A stretch of 64,000 nucleotides of DNA, taken from a virus. The notes below the pieces were generated by a model. That model had not been told where the DNA came from, made no database searches, and saw nothing but the letters and a program-made list of their open reading frames with translations. Within the stretch, counting starts at the first letter, position 1; each line of letters opens with the position of its first letter. A program made the translations under genes and the position numbers. The stretch lies in IMG/VR virus record IMGVR_UViG_3300008266_011834, positions 1-64,000 of that record, one strand, 5' to 3'. Of this stretch, positions 1 to 8,032 are shown in pieces.

Positions 1-11
1 CTTGAAAATAG

Positions 12-311
12 TCATTCAGCATTTGGCTGTTCAAATCCATATTTGTTGATACATTCAGCAGCATACTCAGTGTCACCGATACTGTCGACGCCTTTGATTT
101 GGCAGATCTGCCTATTGACTTCACGTATACGTTCTTTGACATATGCACCATAAGGTTCCATGTTGTTGATCATGCGCATATACATATCGTACAGTTCAGG
201 ATCGTGTTGGAAATCGTGTAGTTTAGTGATCCAGACATTGTACAACTCTGCGCAAAGATCTCTTTCTTTGCTATATTCTAGTTTGAGTTTTAACAGTTCA
301 TTGAGTTCCAT
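12..311 (-). CDS. Hypothetical protein, 99 aa
   Basis: Small, charged, mostly helical-looking protein of unknown function. It starts with an ATG inside the last codons of the upstream 2OG-oxygenase-like gene (14-nt overlap), so it is probably translationally coupled to it. It is the last complete gene of the minus-strand enzyme cassette in this window. There is no signal peptide, membrane segment or recognisable motif. Three Cys residues are scattered (near positions 19, 70 and 86) and do not form a metal-binding pattern. I do not recognise the family. Its reality rests on tight packing and strand agreement with its neighbours. Confidence 0.7.
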   Translation of the reverse strand: MELNELLKLKLEYSKERDLCAELYNVWITKLHDFQHDPELYDMYMRMINNMEPYGAYVKERIREVNRQICQIKGVDSIGDTEYAAECINKYGFEQPNAE

Positions 312-834
312 TTTTCAATCCTACACAAAAATCAAAACTGGCCACTCGTCGACGTATCTTTGTATCATCGGCTCTGTGCCAAAATCCGCGAAGATTATTG
401 ACCATGAAAACATCACCTGCCCGGGGCTGGAATGTGGCAGTCTGTTCCTGGCCTTGTAACACTCCCCATTTGAAGTTTATGCTGCCACCTGTTTCAGCAT
501 GGGTGTCATCAAAATAATACAAAAAGAAAATGTCATAGTTTTCAAACATATCTGTGTGCCAACCTTGATTGTCACGATCCACGCCATCCCAAACTATGAA
601 CTTGTTGTATTCAGCCGCGGGCCATTCGGGATCTATGTACTTGGTTTTCAAATACAAAGCCAAGGTTTCTAATCTCTTGGCCAGTTCGGCACTGACATCT
701 TGCTTGCCGTTATCTCTAACACGTTCTTCCACATTCAACAGTTTGAATTCATCGATGTTGATCAATGCCAAGGCGTCGGGCTCACTGAGTTGTACAAATC
801 CTTTGCTATAGATATCTTTAATGTTGTAATACAT
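298..834 (-). CDS. 2OG-Fe(II) oxygenase-like protein
   Basis: 178 aa. The C-terminal half fits the double-stranded beta-helix of 2-oxoglutarate/Fe(II) dioxygenases: an HxD pair (H93, D95 in GWHTD), a distal histidine (H153 in FWHRAD) and a basic cluster about eight residues later (R161-R163) that could bind the 2OG carboxylate. The spacing is typical of prolyl-hydroxylase-like or phage 2OG enzymes. The expected reaction is hydroxylation of a protein side chain or small molecule, with 2OG converted to succinate; the substrate is unknown. The gene overlaps the radical SAM gene upstream (818-2578) and the 99-aa gene downstream. This places it in the enzyme cassette next to the Cys/His-tailed virion proteins, which are plausible substrates (inference). 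Confidence 0.72.
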   Translation of the reverse strand: MYYNIKDIYSKGFVQLSEPDALALINIDEFKLLNVEERVRDNGKQDVSAELAKRLETLALYLKTKYIDPEWPAAEYNKFIVWDGVDRDNQGWHTDMFENYDIFFLYYFDDTHAETGGSINFKWGVLQGQEQTATFQPRAGDVFMVNNLRGFWHRADDTKIRRRVASFDFCVGLKNGTQ

Positions 835-2578
835 GATTCATGACTCCGTTCATTATCAAAGGTTTGTTGGCGTTCAACATTTCCTCTATCACAAGCACCC
901 TAAACCTATTGCCTAATTTCCTTATGCTACGCGGTTCAGTATCGGGATTGAAAATATCTGCTATCATATCATGTATGGGGCCGTAATCATCCAACTGTTG
1001 GATAACCTTGTAGGCTATTCTAGCACACTCCTTGGGTGTTGTATAGTCTTTTAGTGGATCAAAAAAATGTTCTAACACATAAGGTCCTGCTTGATTCATA
1101 AACCACATTTCTAACATTTCTTCCCTGGTAAAACTATAGCAACTCCTGATAGTTTTAAAGTAAGTGCGTTTGTTTTTGTACAGGCTGTTCCAATTGTCTA
1201 CACCGTCTTCGTCGATGATGTCGCTGTAGACTTCTACAGTTTCGATCTTGTATTTAATTTTATAAACATCGCTGTTGAGTTCGCTATCGGGCAGAAACAT
1301 ATAGTCATGTCTGAAACTGGACCAGCCGCTGTTATTGCCCACTGTGGATCGCGCTTGGAAGTTATACATGATCTCAAATTCTGTGTAGAAATCATCAATG
1401 GTTGACCCGGGCATGGCCAGGATCAATTCCACGGCAGGAGTAGGAAAGCCCTGTTCTCTACAGCGTTGATTGATGTGTCTGCTGAGTTCTATTTTATCTT
1501 CTAAACTAAGATCCACACGATTGGCCACTTTCATGGCTTCGTCGCTGACGCTTTGTATACTGACCGTAGGCACCACACTGATAAACTCGGTCTCTCCCCA
1601 CATATCAGTACCCCCTTCGCTGGCACTGTGCCTTTCTGGACCACGTCCCACAACATCAAACCAAGCATCTACTAATCGTTTTCTTCTAGTGAGGTCACGA
1701 CTTTTTACTGTGCTGATGTCTGTGAGATTGAATTTGTTTTGCCATGCAAACCGAAACAGTTCTATATCACGTTGCTCGAACACACCAAAGTTTGCATCGG
1801 TGAGATAAGCATCGCGGAATCCCGCGGCTTTGAGCGCCAGGATGTCTCGCTTGACCACTGCTTCTGATTTTTTGTATATTTTAGTGCCAATGCCACCGCC
1901 CCATTCACAGAACACACAACTGTATGGACAACCCCTAGTGGACTCTAGCACTATAAAAGGCTCTATGCGTTGGGACCTGGCATATTCTACTATTTCACTC
2001 AGATAAGGCAAATGGTCTTCGTAGACGCTGTAGTCATAGTCTATGAGATATGAACGTTCTCGTTCGCTGTTCAATTCCCAACTGATGTCTGCTTTGCGTG
2101 CCCGACCTTGGTTGTCAAAATAACTGTTGATAAAGTCTTCAATAAATGTTTCGCCGGGCTTGGTAGGGCGGCAAATATAATCATAGTAGGTTCTGGTGGC
2201 CAAAAACTCTGGTTCGTTGGTGCCAATGTGCGGACCGCCCAGGATAGTTATCTTGCCTTGTGCTTGGGCTATCTTGGCTATTTCATCACAGATGGTATAG
2301 TTCCAAGCATAACTGCTAAACATGATCGCATCTGCTTGGGCAATTTCTTGATAGACTTCTTTATAAGTCTCATATCGATCGAACTTGTAAGGAGCCGGCA
2401 ACCACTTGACACGATCAGCATACTTGCCATTGCGCTGATAATGACTTTGACACAGCAGGTAAGTGACGTTGTTGGCCAGGCTCCAATCCGCATGGGGTGG
2501 ATTTACAAAAGCCAGGGTTAGTGAATTATGTTGTTTTTGCATCTGCATATCTAAACGCTTCTGCAAATACACAACCAT
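818..2578 (-). CDS. Cobalamin-binding-type radical SAM protein
   Basis: 586 aa. The N-terminal ~180 residues resemble a B12-binding Rossmann domain (the stretch TILGGPHIGTNEPEFLA is typical of this fold in B12-radical SAM proteins). The radical SAM core follows, with the [4Fe-4S] motif CPYSCVFC near residues 217-224, then a GxEGGTD region and a long C-terminal extension. The classical DxHxxG cobalamin motif is not evident, which is common in this superfamily. Family members carry out methylations and other difficult C-H chemistry, often on peptides or lipids; this substrate is unknown. The ATG at 2578 is preceded by AAGAGA and overlaps the upstream gene by 53 nt; ATGs at 2548 or 2542 are alternatives. 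Co-oriented with two SPASM-type radical SAM genes. Confidence 0.85.
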   Translation of the reverse strand: MVVYLQKRLDMQMQKQHNSLTLAFVNPPHADWSLANNVTYLLCQSHYQRNGKYADRVKWLPAPYKFDRYETYKEVYQEIAQADAIMFSSYAWNYTICDEIAKIAQAQGKITILGGPHIGTNEPEFLATRTYYDYICRPTKPGETFIEDFINSYFDNQGRARKADISWELNSERERSYLIDYDYSVYEDHLPYLSEIVEYARSQRIEPFIVLESTRGCPYSCVFCEWGGGIGTKIYKKSEAVVKRDILALKAAGFRDAYLTDANFGVFEQRDIELFRFAWQNKFNLTDISTVKSRDLTRRKRLVDAWFDVVGRGPERHSASEGGTDMWGETEFISVVPTVSIQSVSDEAMKVANRVDLSLEDKIELSRHINQRCREQGFPTPAVELILAMPGSTIDDFYTEFEIMYNFQARSTVGNNSGWSSFRHDYMFLPDSELNSDVYKIKYKIETVEVYSDIIDEDGVDNWNSLYKNKRTYFKTIRSCYSFTREEMLEMWFMNQAGPYVLEHFFDPLKDYTTPKECARIAYKVIQQLDDYGPIHDMIADIFNPDTEPRSIRKLGNRFRVLVIEEMLNANKPLIMNGVMNHVLQH

Positions 2579-3545
2579 CTACATCTCTTATGAGATGTTT
2601 GTATTCGTTCTTGATAAAGCAAGTGAAACTACAACGTGAATAAAACTCACAACTGAGACAATCTTTTTCTTCCAAGAATATCTGTATGATCTTGCTAGAA
2701 CCAAGTTCTTGGCTGCGGGGATCTTTTAACAGCACAGTGCCGCTGCAGCCCTTGGGGGATGATCCATCTGTCATGATAGTGTGGCTGCTGCCTCTAGTAC
2801 AAGACATTTTCTTTTGTTGATTTTGATTGAGAAAGTACGCGATGTTGTTGCAGCGAGGATACTTGTCAATCATGAATCGATAGTATTCTAATAACTGGCT
2901 TTCCCGAGGCATGAGTGCTGGATTAAAATTCTTTCCAGGCAAAAGTTGATCCCAATCTGTTTCAAATGTTTGATACAGATAATCATAATAGGCATCACCT
3001 GCTATAATTTTCTCGATGTTTTGTCGGGTGATCACAGTTGAAATCAAATGTACATAGGGTTGGAACTTTTCAATGTTGCGTTTGAATAGTGCCAGTTCCT
3101 GTGCGTTGAATCTACCAGCCGGATCGTAACTTACATTCATGGTCAATTGATTGTTGCGACAAAAGTCCAAGACTGCGTCAATTTGTTCATACACCAGATT
3201 GGTAACAAAAAGAAAATCTACAGTTTTTCCGCTGGCCACATTGTGTTTTACAGTGTCAATAAATTCCTGATACACCTCAATGAATCCTTGTTTGATCCAA
3301 TGATCCTGGAACAGTTCTCCGCCCATGATATGTATTACAAACTGTTGCTTGGGACTGGTATTGATGTAATCTACTACCAATTGAGACTTGCCAATGATAC
3401 TATCTCTGTTGGCGCCAGTGGTATCATCATGATTCTGAGGACAAAAAACACACTTCATATTGCAGTGCTCAAAGAACAGCACCACGACTTCTACATAGTC
3501 GATGATTTTGTTCTCAATGATTTTATAAAAGTCTAGATCACTCAT
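2526..3545 (-). CDS. Radical SAM protein with C-terminal SPASM-like Cys cluster
   Basis: 339 aa. The radical SAM [4Fe-4S] motif CNMKCVFC lies at C28, C32 and C35, followed by the usual GGE-type motif (MGGELF). The last ~60 residues carry a Cys-rich segment (CLSCEFYSRCSFTC, then DGCVF) typical of SPASM/twitch auxiliary Fe-S clusters. Such enzymes commonly modify ribosomally made peptides (thioether, C-C or epimerised products). The gene has its own late-promoter-like element just upstream and is followed by the cobalamin-type radical SAM gene with overlap. It lies two genes downstream of the virion proteins with Cys/His tails. It differs from the other SPASM-like enzyme in this window (6965-8032) in length and Cys spacing, so each may catalyse its own step. 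Confidence 0.87.
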   Translation of the reverse strand: MSDLDFYKIIENKIIDYVEVVVLFFEHCNMKCVFCPQNHDDTTGANRDSIIGKSQLVVDYINTSPKQQFVIHIMGGELFQDHWIKQGFIEVYQEFIDTVKHNVASGKTVDFLFVTNLVYEQIDAVLDFCRNNQLTMNVSYDPAGRFNAQELALFKRNIEKFQPYVHLISTVITRQNIEKIIAGDAYYDYLYQTFETDWDQLLPGKNFNPALMPRESQLLEYYRFMIDKYPRCNNIAYFLNQNQQKKMSCTRGSSHTIMTDGSSPKGCSGTVLLKDPRSQELGSSKIIQIFLEEKDCLSCEFYSRCSFTCFIKNEYKHLIRDVDGCVFAEAFRYADAKTT

Positions 3546-3563
3546 GGCAATATTGGTCCAAAA

Positions 3564-3570
3564 TACTTAG
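3564..3570 (-). promoter_or_regulatory. Late-promoter-like CTAAGTA element
   Basis: On the minus strand this reads GGCTAAGTATTTTGG, 18 nt upstream of the ATG at 3545. It matches the TAA(A/G)TA family seen at most other units in the window. It sits in a 57-nt gap with overlapping CCAATATT repeats, the only clear intergenic break within the downstream half of the enzyme cassette. Confidence 0.5.
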
Positions 3571-3602
3571 CCAATATTATCAGTGGTAATGGCAATAAAA
3601 GG

Positions 3603-4715
3603 TCAGGTGCAACCGTTGATGACAAATGGTCTCAGTAACTCACGGTTGTTTTTTCTAGCGTCGTTTATGTAATTAAACAATGTAGCATTGATTTTATGTG
3701 ACTCGCTAGACGCAATAAATGGCAAAACATCCATGACACGATCTCGATACTGACTCCATTGTGCCGGATTATTGATGTGTTCTATGCCGGGGAAGAATCC
3801 AATGGGTACTTCGTTCAAAGGCAAGCCTTTGAGATCTCTAAAAACTTTGATCACTGTTTTTGACAATTTGGCAATTTCAGATTCAGATACTCTGCGCCAG
3901 TTAGCATCAAAACTAACTGTAGAAACATCTCTTGGGAAAAACCTATCGTCAAACAACAAGCGTGTGGATTCGGCTTGCTGCAAAATTCCAATCATTTCCA
4001 AAATTGGACGATCCGAAAGATTCAAGACGCTTTTGGTTTTTTCTGACGTCAGCGTGTCAACTATGTGCTCTCTGGCTTCCAACGCACTCAAGTAGGCGTG
4101 CTTGATACAAAAGCCTTTGATCTGTTCACTGAATATGTCTTCGCATTGACCATTGTAACTGTATGTTGCCAATACAAATTCTATGCTTAGATCGGCTCTT
4201 TTTTCAGCAAAAAAACTATAGAAATCAACAGGGTTGGTTTGTCCCTTGAAAAATTCAGCAGATACTTCGGCTTCTGTAATGGCAGCTTTATTTTTAAGGC
4301 GTGCATGATTTTGAACAGGACTAGAGAATGTAACATTACTACTTAACAGGCTTTGTCTAACAGTGTAGAAAGCCAAGATCTGATAGATGTCCTTGACCGT
4401 GGCCAAAGGCAATGCAGCACGGAAAAAATTAGTTCCTATTTTGACAAAACTGTCTCGATCTGCGTACACTGTCACTGGCGCATTTAACTCGTCTTGTTTT
4501 GATCCAAGGAAATTCAAGAAACTCAGATAGTCTGGATAGGTTTTGCCGGCGCCAATCACACCTTCCACGCTTTCATTGTAATCTAGCAGTTGACCAACAG
4601 AGGCAAATTCACCTCCCATTGGGTGACCAAAATCCTGACTCAATACCACACGATGTTGTGCGGTATCCAGCGTTTCATCTAAAGCTAGATATACTCTTTT
4701 AAAGAGATGTAGCAT
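3603..4715 (-). CDS. Hypothetical protein, 370 aa, in radical SAM cassette
   Basis: I do not recognise the family. The protein looks soluble and mixed alpha/beta, with no signal peptide or membrane helix. Only a few Cys are present (one pair in GQCEDIFSEQIKGFC, one near the end), so it is not an obvious Fe-S protein. ATG at 4715 has a good SD (AAGGA) and overlaps the end of the 243-aa gene by 17 nt, so the two are probably translated together. The position, between the Cys/His-tailed virion proteins and two radical SAM enzymes, suggests a role in the same process, for example as a peptide-binding partner or chaperone; that is inference from context only. It could equally be a tail-associated protein of unrelated function. 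Confidence 0.78.
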   Translation of the reverse strand: MLHLFKRVYLALDETLDTAQHRVVLSQDFGHPMGGEFASVGQLLDYNESVEGVIGAGKTYPDYLSFLNFLGSKQDELNAPVTVYADRDSFVKIGTNFFRAALPLATVKDIYQILAFYTVRQSLLSSNVTFSSPVQNHARLKNKAAITEAEVSAEFFKGQTNPVDFYSFFAEKRADLSIEFVLATYSYNGQCEDIFSEQIKGFCIKHAYLSALEAREHIVDTLTSEKTKSVLNLSDRPILEMIGILQQAESTRLLFDDRFFPRDVSTVSFDANWRRVSESEIAKLSKTVIKVFRDLKGLPLNEVPIGFFPGIEHINNPAQWSQYRDRVMDVLPFIASSESHKINATLFNYINDARKNNRELLRPFVINGCT

Positions 4716-5430
4716 CTTGTTGTTCCTTAAGTTCTTGTGTGGCCTGACTCAACAATTCTTGCCACTGTTTACTATTTATTTTTTCTTCTAATATGCCCCA
4801 GGTGATCAAAAACATGGGATTGTTGTTATTGGCCCAGAACGAGTAAAGATTACGCCCTTTGAACATATTTTCACTAAAATAGCGGCTGTAGTATCGCAGA
4901 TTAGATGCGTCCAAGATCTGATAAAAATAGAAAAATTCTTCGTTTTTCAATAGACTTATCCAATTGATTCCTTCAATGGAGTCTGTGTCATCTTCCGGAT
5001 AATTTTTGACTTCTTGTTTGGCTAGTTCGTCATTGATAGCATAGGTGTTGAACAGAACCAGGCTATCCAATTTCTGTACCCAGCATTTGACCAATTCTAT
5101 ATTTTCCTGTATGAAGTTGGTAAAATATCCTGGCTGTATCAGGCCCTTGTATTCAAACAGCACGCCCATGGCCGCACGTTCCAGCGTGGGAATATTGACC
5201 AGCGTGGTGCTGGCAAAGTAGGTTTGCAATAGTTTGGCATGATCGGGATCGTTAAAATCTTCAATGTCTATATCGCAATTGAGATCCAAATTACCAAGAT
5301 AAGTTAGGAGTTTTTGTTCCTGCAGTTTGGAATTTTTATAGTCTATTAGATATCTAGTGGATTTGTCACTGAAATAAATTTTCAAATTTTCCAATGATAT
5401 GGGTGCGGTGGTAGTGATTACATTTGACAT
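4699..5430 (-). CDS. Hypothetical protein, 243 aa, coupled to Cys/His-tailed protein
   Basis: Unknown family. I chose the ATG at 5430 because a strong SD (AAGAGGAAGAAG) lies just upstream and the start falls one base after the TAA of the preceding gene. A longer reading from 5478 would overlap that gene's conserved C-terminal tail in another frame and is unlikely. The protein is acidic, helix-rich and aromatic, with a Gln/Glu-rich C-terminus and no metal-binding motif. Its immediate coupling to the Cys/His-tailed gene makes it a candidate partner or recognition protein for that tail (inference). It is far longer than the HxsD protein of His-Xaa-Ser systems, and I see no similarity to it. Confidence 0.78.
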   Translation of the reverse strand: MSNVITTTAPISLENLKIYFSDKSTRYLIDYKNSKLQEQKLLTYLGNLDLNCDIDIEDFNDPDHAKLLQTYFASTTLVNIPTLERAAMGVLFEYKGLIQPGYFTNFIQENIELVKCWVQKLDSLVLFNTYAINDELAKQEVKNYPEDDTDSIEGINWISLLKNEEFFYFYQILDASNLRYYSRYFSENMFKGRNLYSFWANNNNPMFLITWGILEEKINSKQWQELLSQATQELKEQQDATSL

Positions 5431-5431
5431 T

Positions 5432-6175
5432 TTATCTTCTTCCTCTTGAATTGTGGCAGCTGGAATGGCACTGGGCATGACAGGTGCTGTATGACATTGA
5501 TATAGTGCCAGCAGCGGTGTATGCCGAGGACCAATTGCTCATCAATGCAGCCCAATATGTGTTGAATGCCACTGCTGCCGACCCGCCCAAGGTTCCATTT
5601 GTGCTGGCACTGATCACACGATCAGTGGCGAAATTTACATTAGTGCCGGGATTGGTTATGTTACCTGCGGATAATGCATAGCCAGAAGTTACCAAGGCCT
5701 TGCCTGAATCTGTGTAAGTGCCTGCAGGTGCTATATCACCTGTGACTACGGTTATGGCCTGTACACGTCTATAGATAAGGTATCTTTGTAGTTCGCCGTA
5801 AAAAATCTGGCTAAATCCTGAGAAGTTGCCTGCAGATATGGCCTGTGACGCACTGGCTGGATATGTGAGACTTACATTGGCAGTGGCAGATATGATCTGC
5901 CCACCAACATTGGCAATGTTGCTGTCTGTGAGCACATTGGCCACTTGATTTGATGTAGGCGCAAAAATACCTAAACCGGCATAGTAGGCATTGGCTGCAG
6001 CTCGATAAGCTGCAGGCACAGTTCTGGTAGGGTAACTACCGGTGTAGAATAACACATTGTTGTTGGGACTGTTGGCATTGGTACTGGCCAAATAGTCATT
6101 GAGAAAACTCTGGATTATACTTTGCGCATTGCCCGGATTTCGTGATCTTACTAAATCACCGGTGGAGATGGTCAT
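5432..6175 (-). CDS. Virion/tail-like protein with C-terminal CHxxCHxxCH tail (A)
   Basis: 247 aa, rich in Ala, Ser, Thr, Asn and Gly like phage fibre or tip proteins. It ends in CHAQCHSSCHNSRGRR (C232, H233, C236, H237, C240, H241), three Cys-His pairs spaced four residues apart and then a basic end. The tail is identical to that of the next gene upstream (6178-6945), although 9 of the 16 codons differ, so the peptide itself appears to be under selection. The two proteins also share a TGDIAP motif (near residue 145 here) and an aromatic helix-like stretch just before the tail; their N-terminal halves differ. ATG at 6175 follows the upstream TAA by two bases, with SD AGGAG inside the upstream gene. 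Likely a tail adhesin or tip protein carrying a leaderless, C-terminal modification or metal-binding peptide. Confidence 0.85.
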   Translation of the reverse strand: MTISTGDLVRSRNPGNAQSIIQSFLNDYLASTNANSPNNNVLFYTGSYPTRTVPAAYRAAANAYYAGLGIFAPTSNQVANVLTDSNIANVGGQIISATANVSLTYPASASQAISAGNFSGFSQIFYGELQRYLIYRRVQAITVVTGDIAPAGTYTDSGKALVTSGYALSAGNITNPGTNVNFATDRVISASTNGTLGGSAAVAFNTYWAALMSNWSSAYTAAGTISMSYSTCHAQCHSSCHNSRGRR

Positions 6176-6177
6176 GC

Positions 6178-6945
6178 TTATCTCCTGCCGCGACTGTTAT
6201 GGCAGCTGGAGTGGCACTGAGCGTGACAAACTGTTATACTGACATTAGTGATGGGTCTATTATTGAAAGATTTTTTAAGACTGTTGAAATAGTTATTGAT
6301 ACCCCAGACCTCTCTATTGGTGGGATTGGCAGTGTTTTCATTTCCTGCATAGGTGGCATTGGCAATGCTACCATCAAATGTATCTGTGTCAGTGTGTCCG
6401 CGCGGAGTGGTAGGATTTACAAAGCTGGAGGAAAATTGTGCAGTTGAAAAACTTGCTTTGAAAGGTCCGTACACAGATGGTGGTGGTGCAATATCTCCAG
6501 TGGTGATTTTTGTAGCTCTACACCAGTTCACAGTTAAAAAATTCCTGGCCGATTGATACAGCACCGCAGTTGAACTGGGCAGTCCGTTGCCCGAATAGTG
6601 GCTGGCAAAAATAACATAATCTACACTGGGATCACTTGGATATGTTTTTTTAAAATCTCCGGGCACAGCATTGGCGGTGGCCCAGGCATTGCCTGTTGAA
6701 GAACCTGATCTTCCATTGCCGCCAAATACAGCAATCCATTGTGTATCACCTGTGGGATATTTTGCGGGCAATGTGCCCGAGGCAGGCCCCCAAGCAATGC
6801 CATCAGCAAAATTCACTGTGCTGTTGGCCACATAAGCTACACTGGTGCCGTTGCCCTGTGGGCCAGTGGCGCTGACGGCATCATAGCCAAAAGCGCTGAT
6901 GAGATTAGAAGCATTGATAATGTATCCGGACTGTAATTGAGCCAT
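6178..6945 (-). CDS. Virion/tail-like protein with C-terminal CHxxCHxxCH tail (B)
   Basis: 255 aa, Gly/Ser/Asn-rich, with fibre-like composition and the same 16-residue C-terminus as its neighbour (C240, H241, C244, H245, C248, H249). The preceding ~100 residues resemble the neighbour in layout: a hydrophobic strand, TGDIAP near residue 149, an aromatic helix (INNYFNSLKKSF), then the tail. The N-terminal half is different. An exact T4-type late promoter, TATAAATA, lies only 5 nt upstream of the ATG and there is no Shine-Dalgarno sequence, so the transcript may be leaderless. The radical SAM gene 6965-8032 lies immediately upstream on the same strand. Probably an exposed tail component whose Cys/His tail is modified or binds metal (inference). 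Confidence 0.85.
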   Translation of the reverse strand: MAQLQSGYIINASNLISAFGYDAVSATGPQGNGTSVAYVANSTVNFADGIAWGPASGTLPAKYPTGDTQWIAVFGGNGRSGSSTGNAWATANAVPGDFKKTYPSDPSVDYVIFASHYSGNGLPSSTAVLYQSARNFLTVNWCRATKITTGDIAPPPSVYGPFKASFSTAQFSSSFVNPTTPRGHTDTDTFDGSIANATYAGNENTANPTNREVWGINNYFNSLKKSFNNRPITNVSITVCHAQCHSSCHNSRGRR

Positions 6946-6950
6946 AATAC

Positions 6951-6958
6951 TATTTATA
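6951..6958 (-). promoter_or_regulatory. Exact TATAAATA late promoter before gene B
   Basis: The minus strand reads TATAAATA five bases before the ATG at 6945. This equals the T4 late-promoter consensus. Transcription would begin at about the start codon, and no ribosome-binding site is present. Confidence 0.65.
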
Positions 6959-6964
6959 CAAAAT

Positions 6965-8032
6965 TTAAACTGGGACTATTTTAAACATTTTGGCGGGAAT
7001 TTTGTAGGAATCTTGGGCTGTACCATACTTTAGTTCTCGCATGAGGCTCTTGGGCGCACCGCAAACGTCGCCTTGCCAGCTCAATTGATGACAATCTGAT
7101 CCGCATTTGTCAAATACATCACAGTCATAACACAGGGTATTCCTGTGCGATTCGCAGGCTATGTTGTTTATGCGCTGCGGGTGGGTCAGGACATCTTGTA
7201 TGCCCATGGAAATATGTCCAAAATTTTCTTCGGGCGCAGCATTGGGACAGCCACCTATTGTTCCATCCGCATTGATGGTAAAAAGTTTTTGTTCGCAATC
7301 TCTGCAGAAAGTTCCTGCTCCAGTAATGTTACGTTCGAACTTGCTGTAGATATTTTCCATGAACTCATTGGCAAACCACGATCTTGCATCGTATTGCTGT
7401 ATCTGACGGTGCATTTTTAAAAACCATTGATCCTGATCTAGATTTCGGGGGAAAATATCTGGATGCTGTCTAGCATTGCCGTTGTTGGTCAAGCGTTCTA
7501 GATCCATTTCTTGAACACCTAAATCTCGCACCCAGCGCAGCAGTTCAATGGGTTCTATATTGATAGTATCCCGTGTGACGCTGATAAACAGTTTTATGGA
7601 CACTCCTAGGCTCAGCAACCTTTCAACGTTTCTGCGCCACAATGATTCTTGTCTAACATTGGCAAATCTAATAGCCGGATCCCAACTGGTGCCTATGCGT
7701 CGACCCAATGGACCCAAGATGAAATCTTCAATGTCTTGATTTAGTTTAAAGGTTAGATTACTGGTGCAGCCAAATGAAGCAACATCAAAAGTATCACGCA
7801 ATTGATCATATACACGGATCATATCTTGCACTGGGGCCAGAAATGGTTCGCCACCGTGGAATTCATAGTGCATGGTGTGCCCTGCGCCCACGTGCTGGTG
7901 GAAACGCTGGAAAAAATCAATCACGTGATCTGGATTCCAGAATATCTTACGCCCTTGGGTACCAGATGTAAAACAATGCCGGCAATTTAAATTACAGGTT
8001 TCAGTGGTCTTGAGATAACTTAGATAATTCAT
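6965..8032 (-). CDS. Radical SAM/SPASM protein, next to Cys/His-tailed proteins
   Basis: 355 aa from the ATG at 8032, which overlaps the TGA of the cupin gene in an ATGA junction. The radical SAM motif CNLNCRHC is at C13, C17 and C20, followed by HGGEPF (SAM-binding GGE motif). The C-terminal third holds a full SPASM-like Cys set: CRDC, then GGCPNA, then CESHRNTLCYDCDVFDKCGSDCHQLSWQ in two parts, ending DVCG. This layout matches anaerobic sulfatase-maturating and peptide-maturing enzymes, which modify protein or peptide substrates using two auxiliary [4Fe-4S] clusters. Its gene directly precedes the two virion proteins with Cys/His tails, which are the obvious candidate substrates (inference). 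Confidence 0.9.
   Translation of the reverse strand: MNYLSYLKTTETCNLNCRHCFTSGTQGRKIFWNPDHVIDFFQRFHQHVGAGHTMHYEFHGGEPFLAPVQDMIRVYDQLRDTFDVASFGCTSNLTFKLNQDIEDFILGPLGRRIGTSWDPAIRFANVRQESLWRRNVERLLSLGVSIKLFISVTRDTINIEPIELLRWVRDLGVQEMDLERLTNNGNARQHPDIFPRNLDQDQWFLKMHRQIQQYDARSWFANEFMENIYSKFERNITGAGTFCRDCEQKLFTINADGTIGGCPNAAPEENFGHISMGIQDVLTHPQRINNIACESHRNTLCYDCDVFDKCGSDCHQLSWQGDVCGAPKSLMRELKYGTAQDSYKIPAKMFKIVPV

Noticed and set aside
4699-5478. Longer start at 5478 for the 243-aa protein
   Set aside because: It would overlap the conserved Cys/His tail in another frame; the ATG at 5430 has a strong SD and directly follows the upstream stop.
5432-6945. Direct assignment of the tailed proteins to the HxsA family of His-Xaa-Ser systems
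   Set aside because: The motif here is Cys-His-x-x rather than His-x-Ser repeats, and I cannot verify homology of the enzymes to HxsB or HxsC. Kept as an analogy only.
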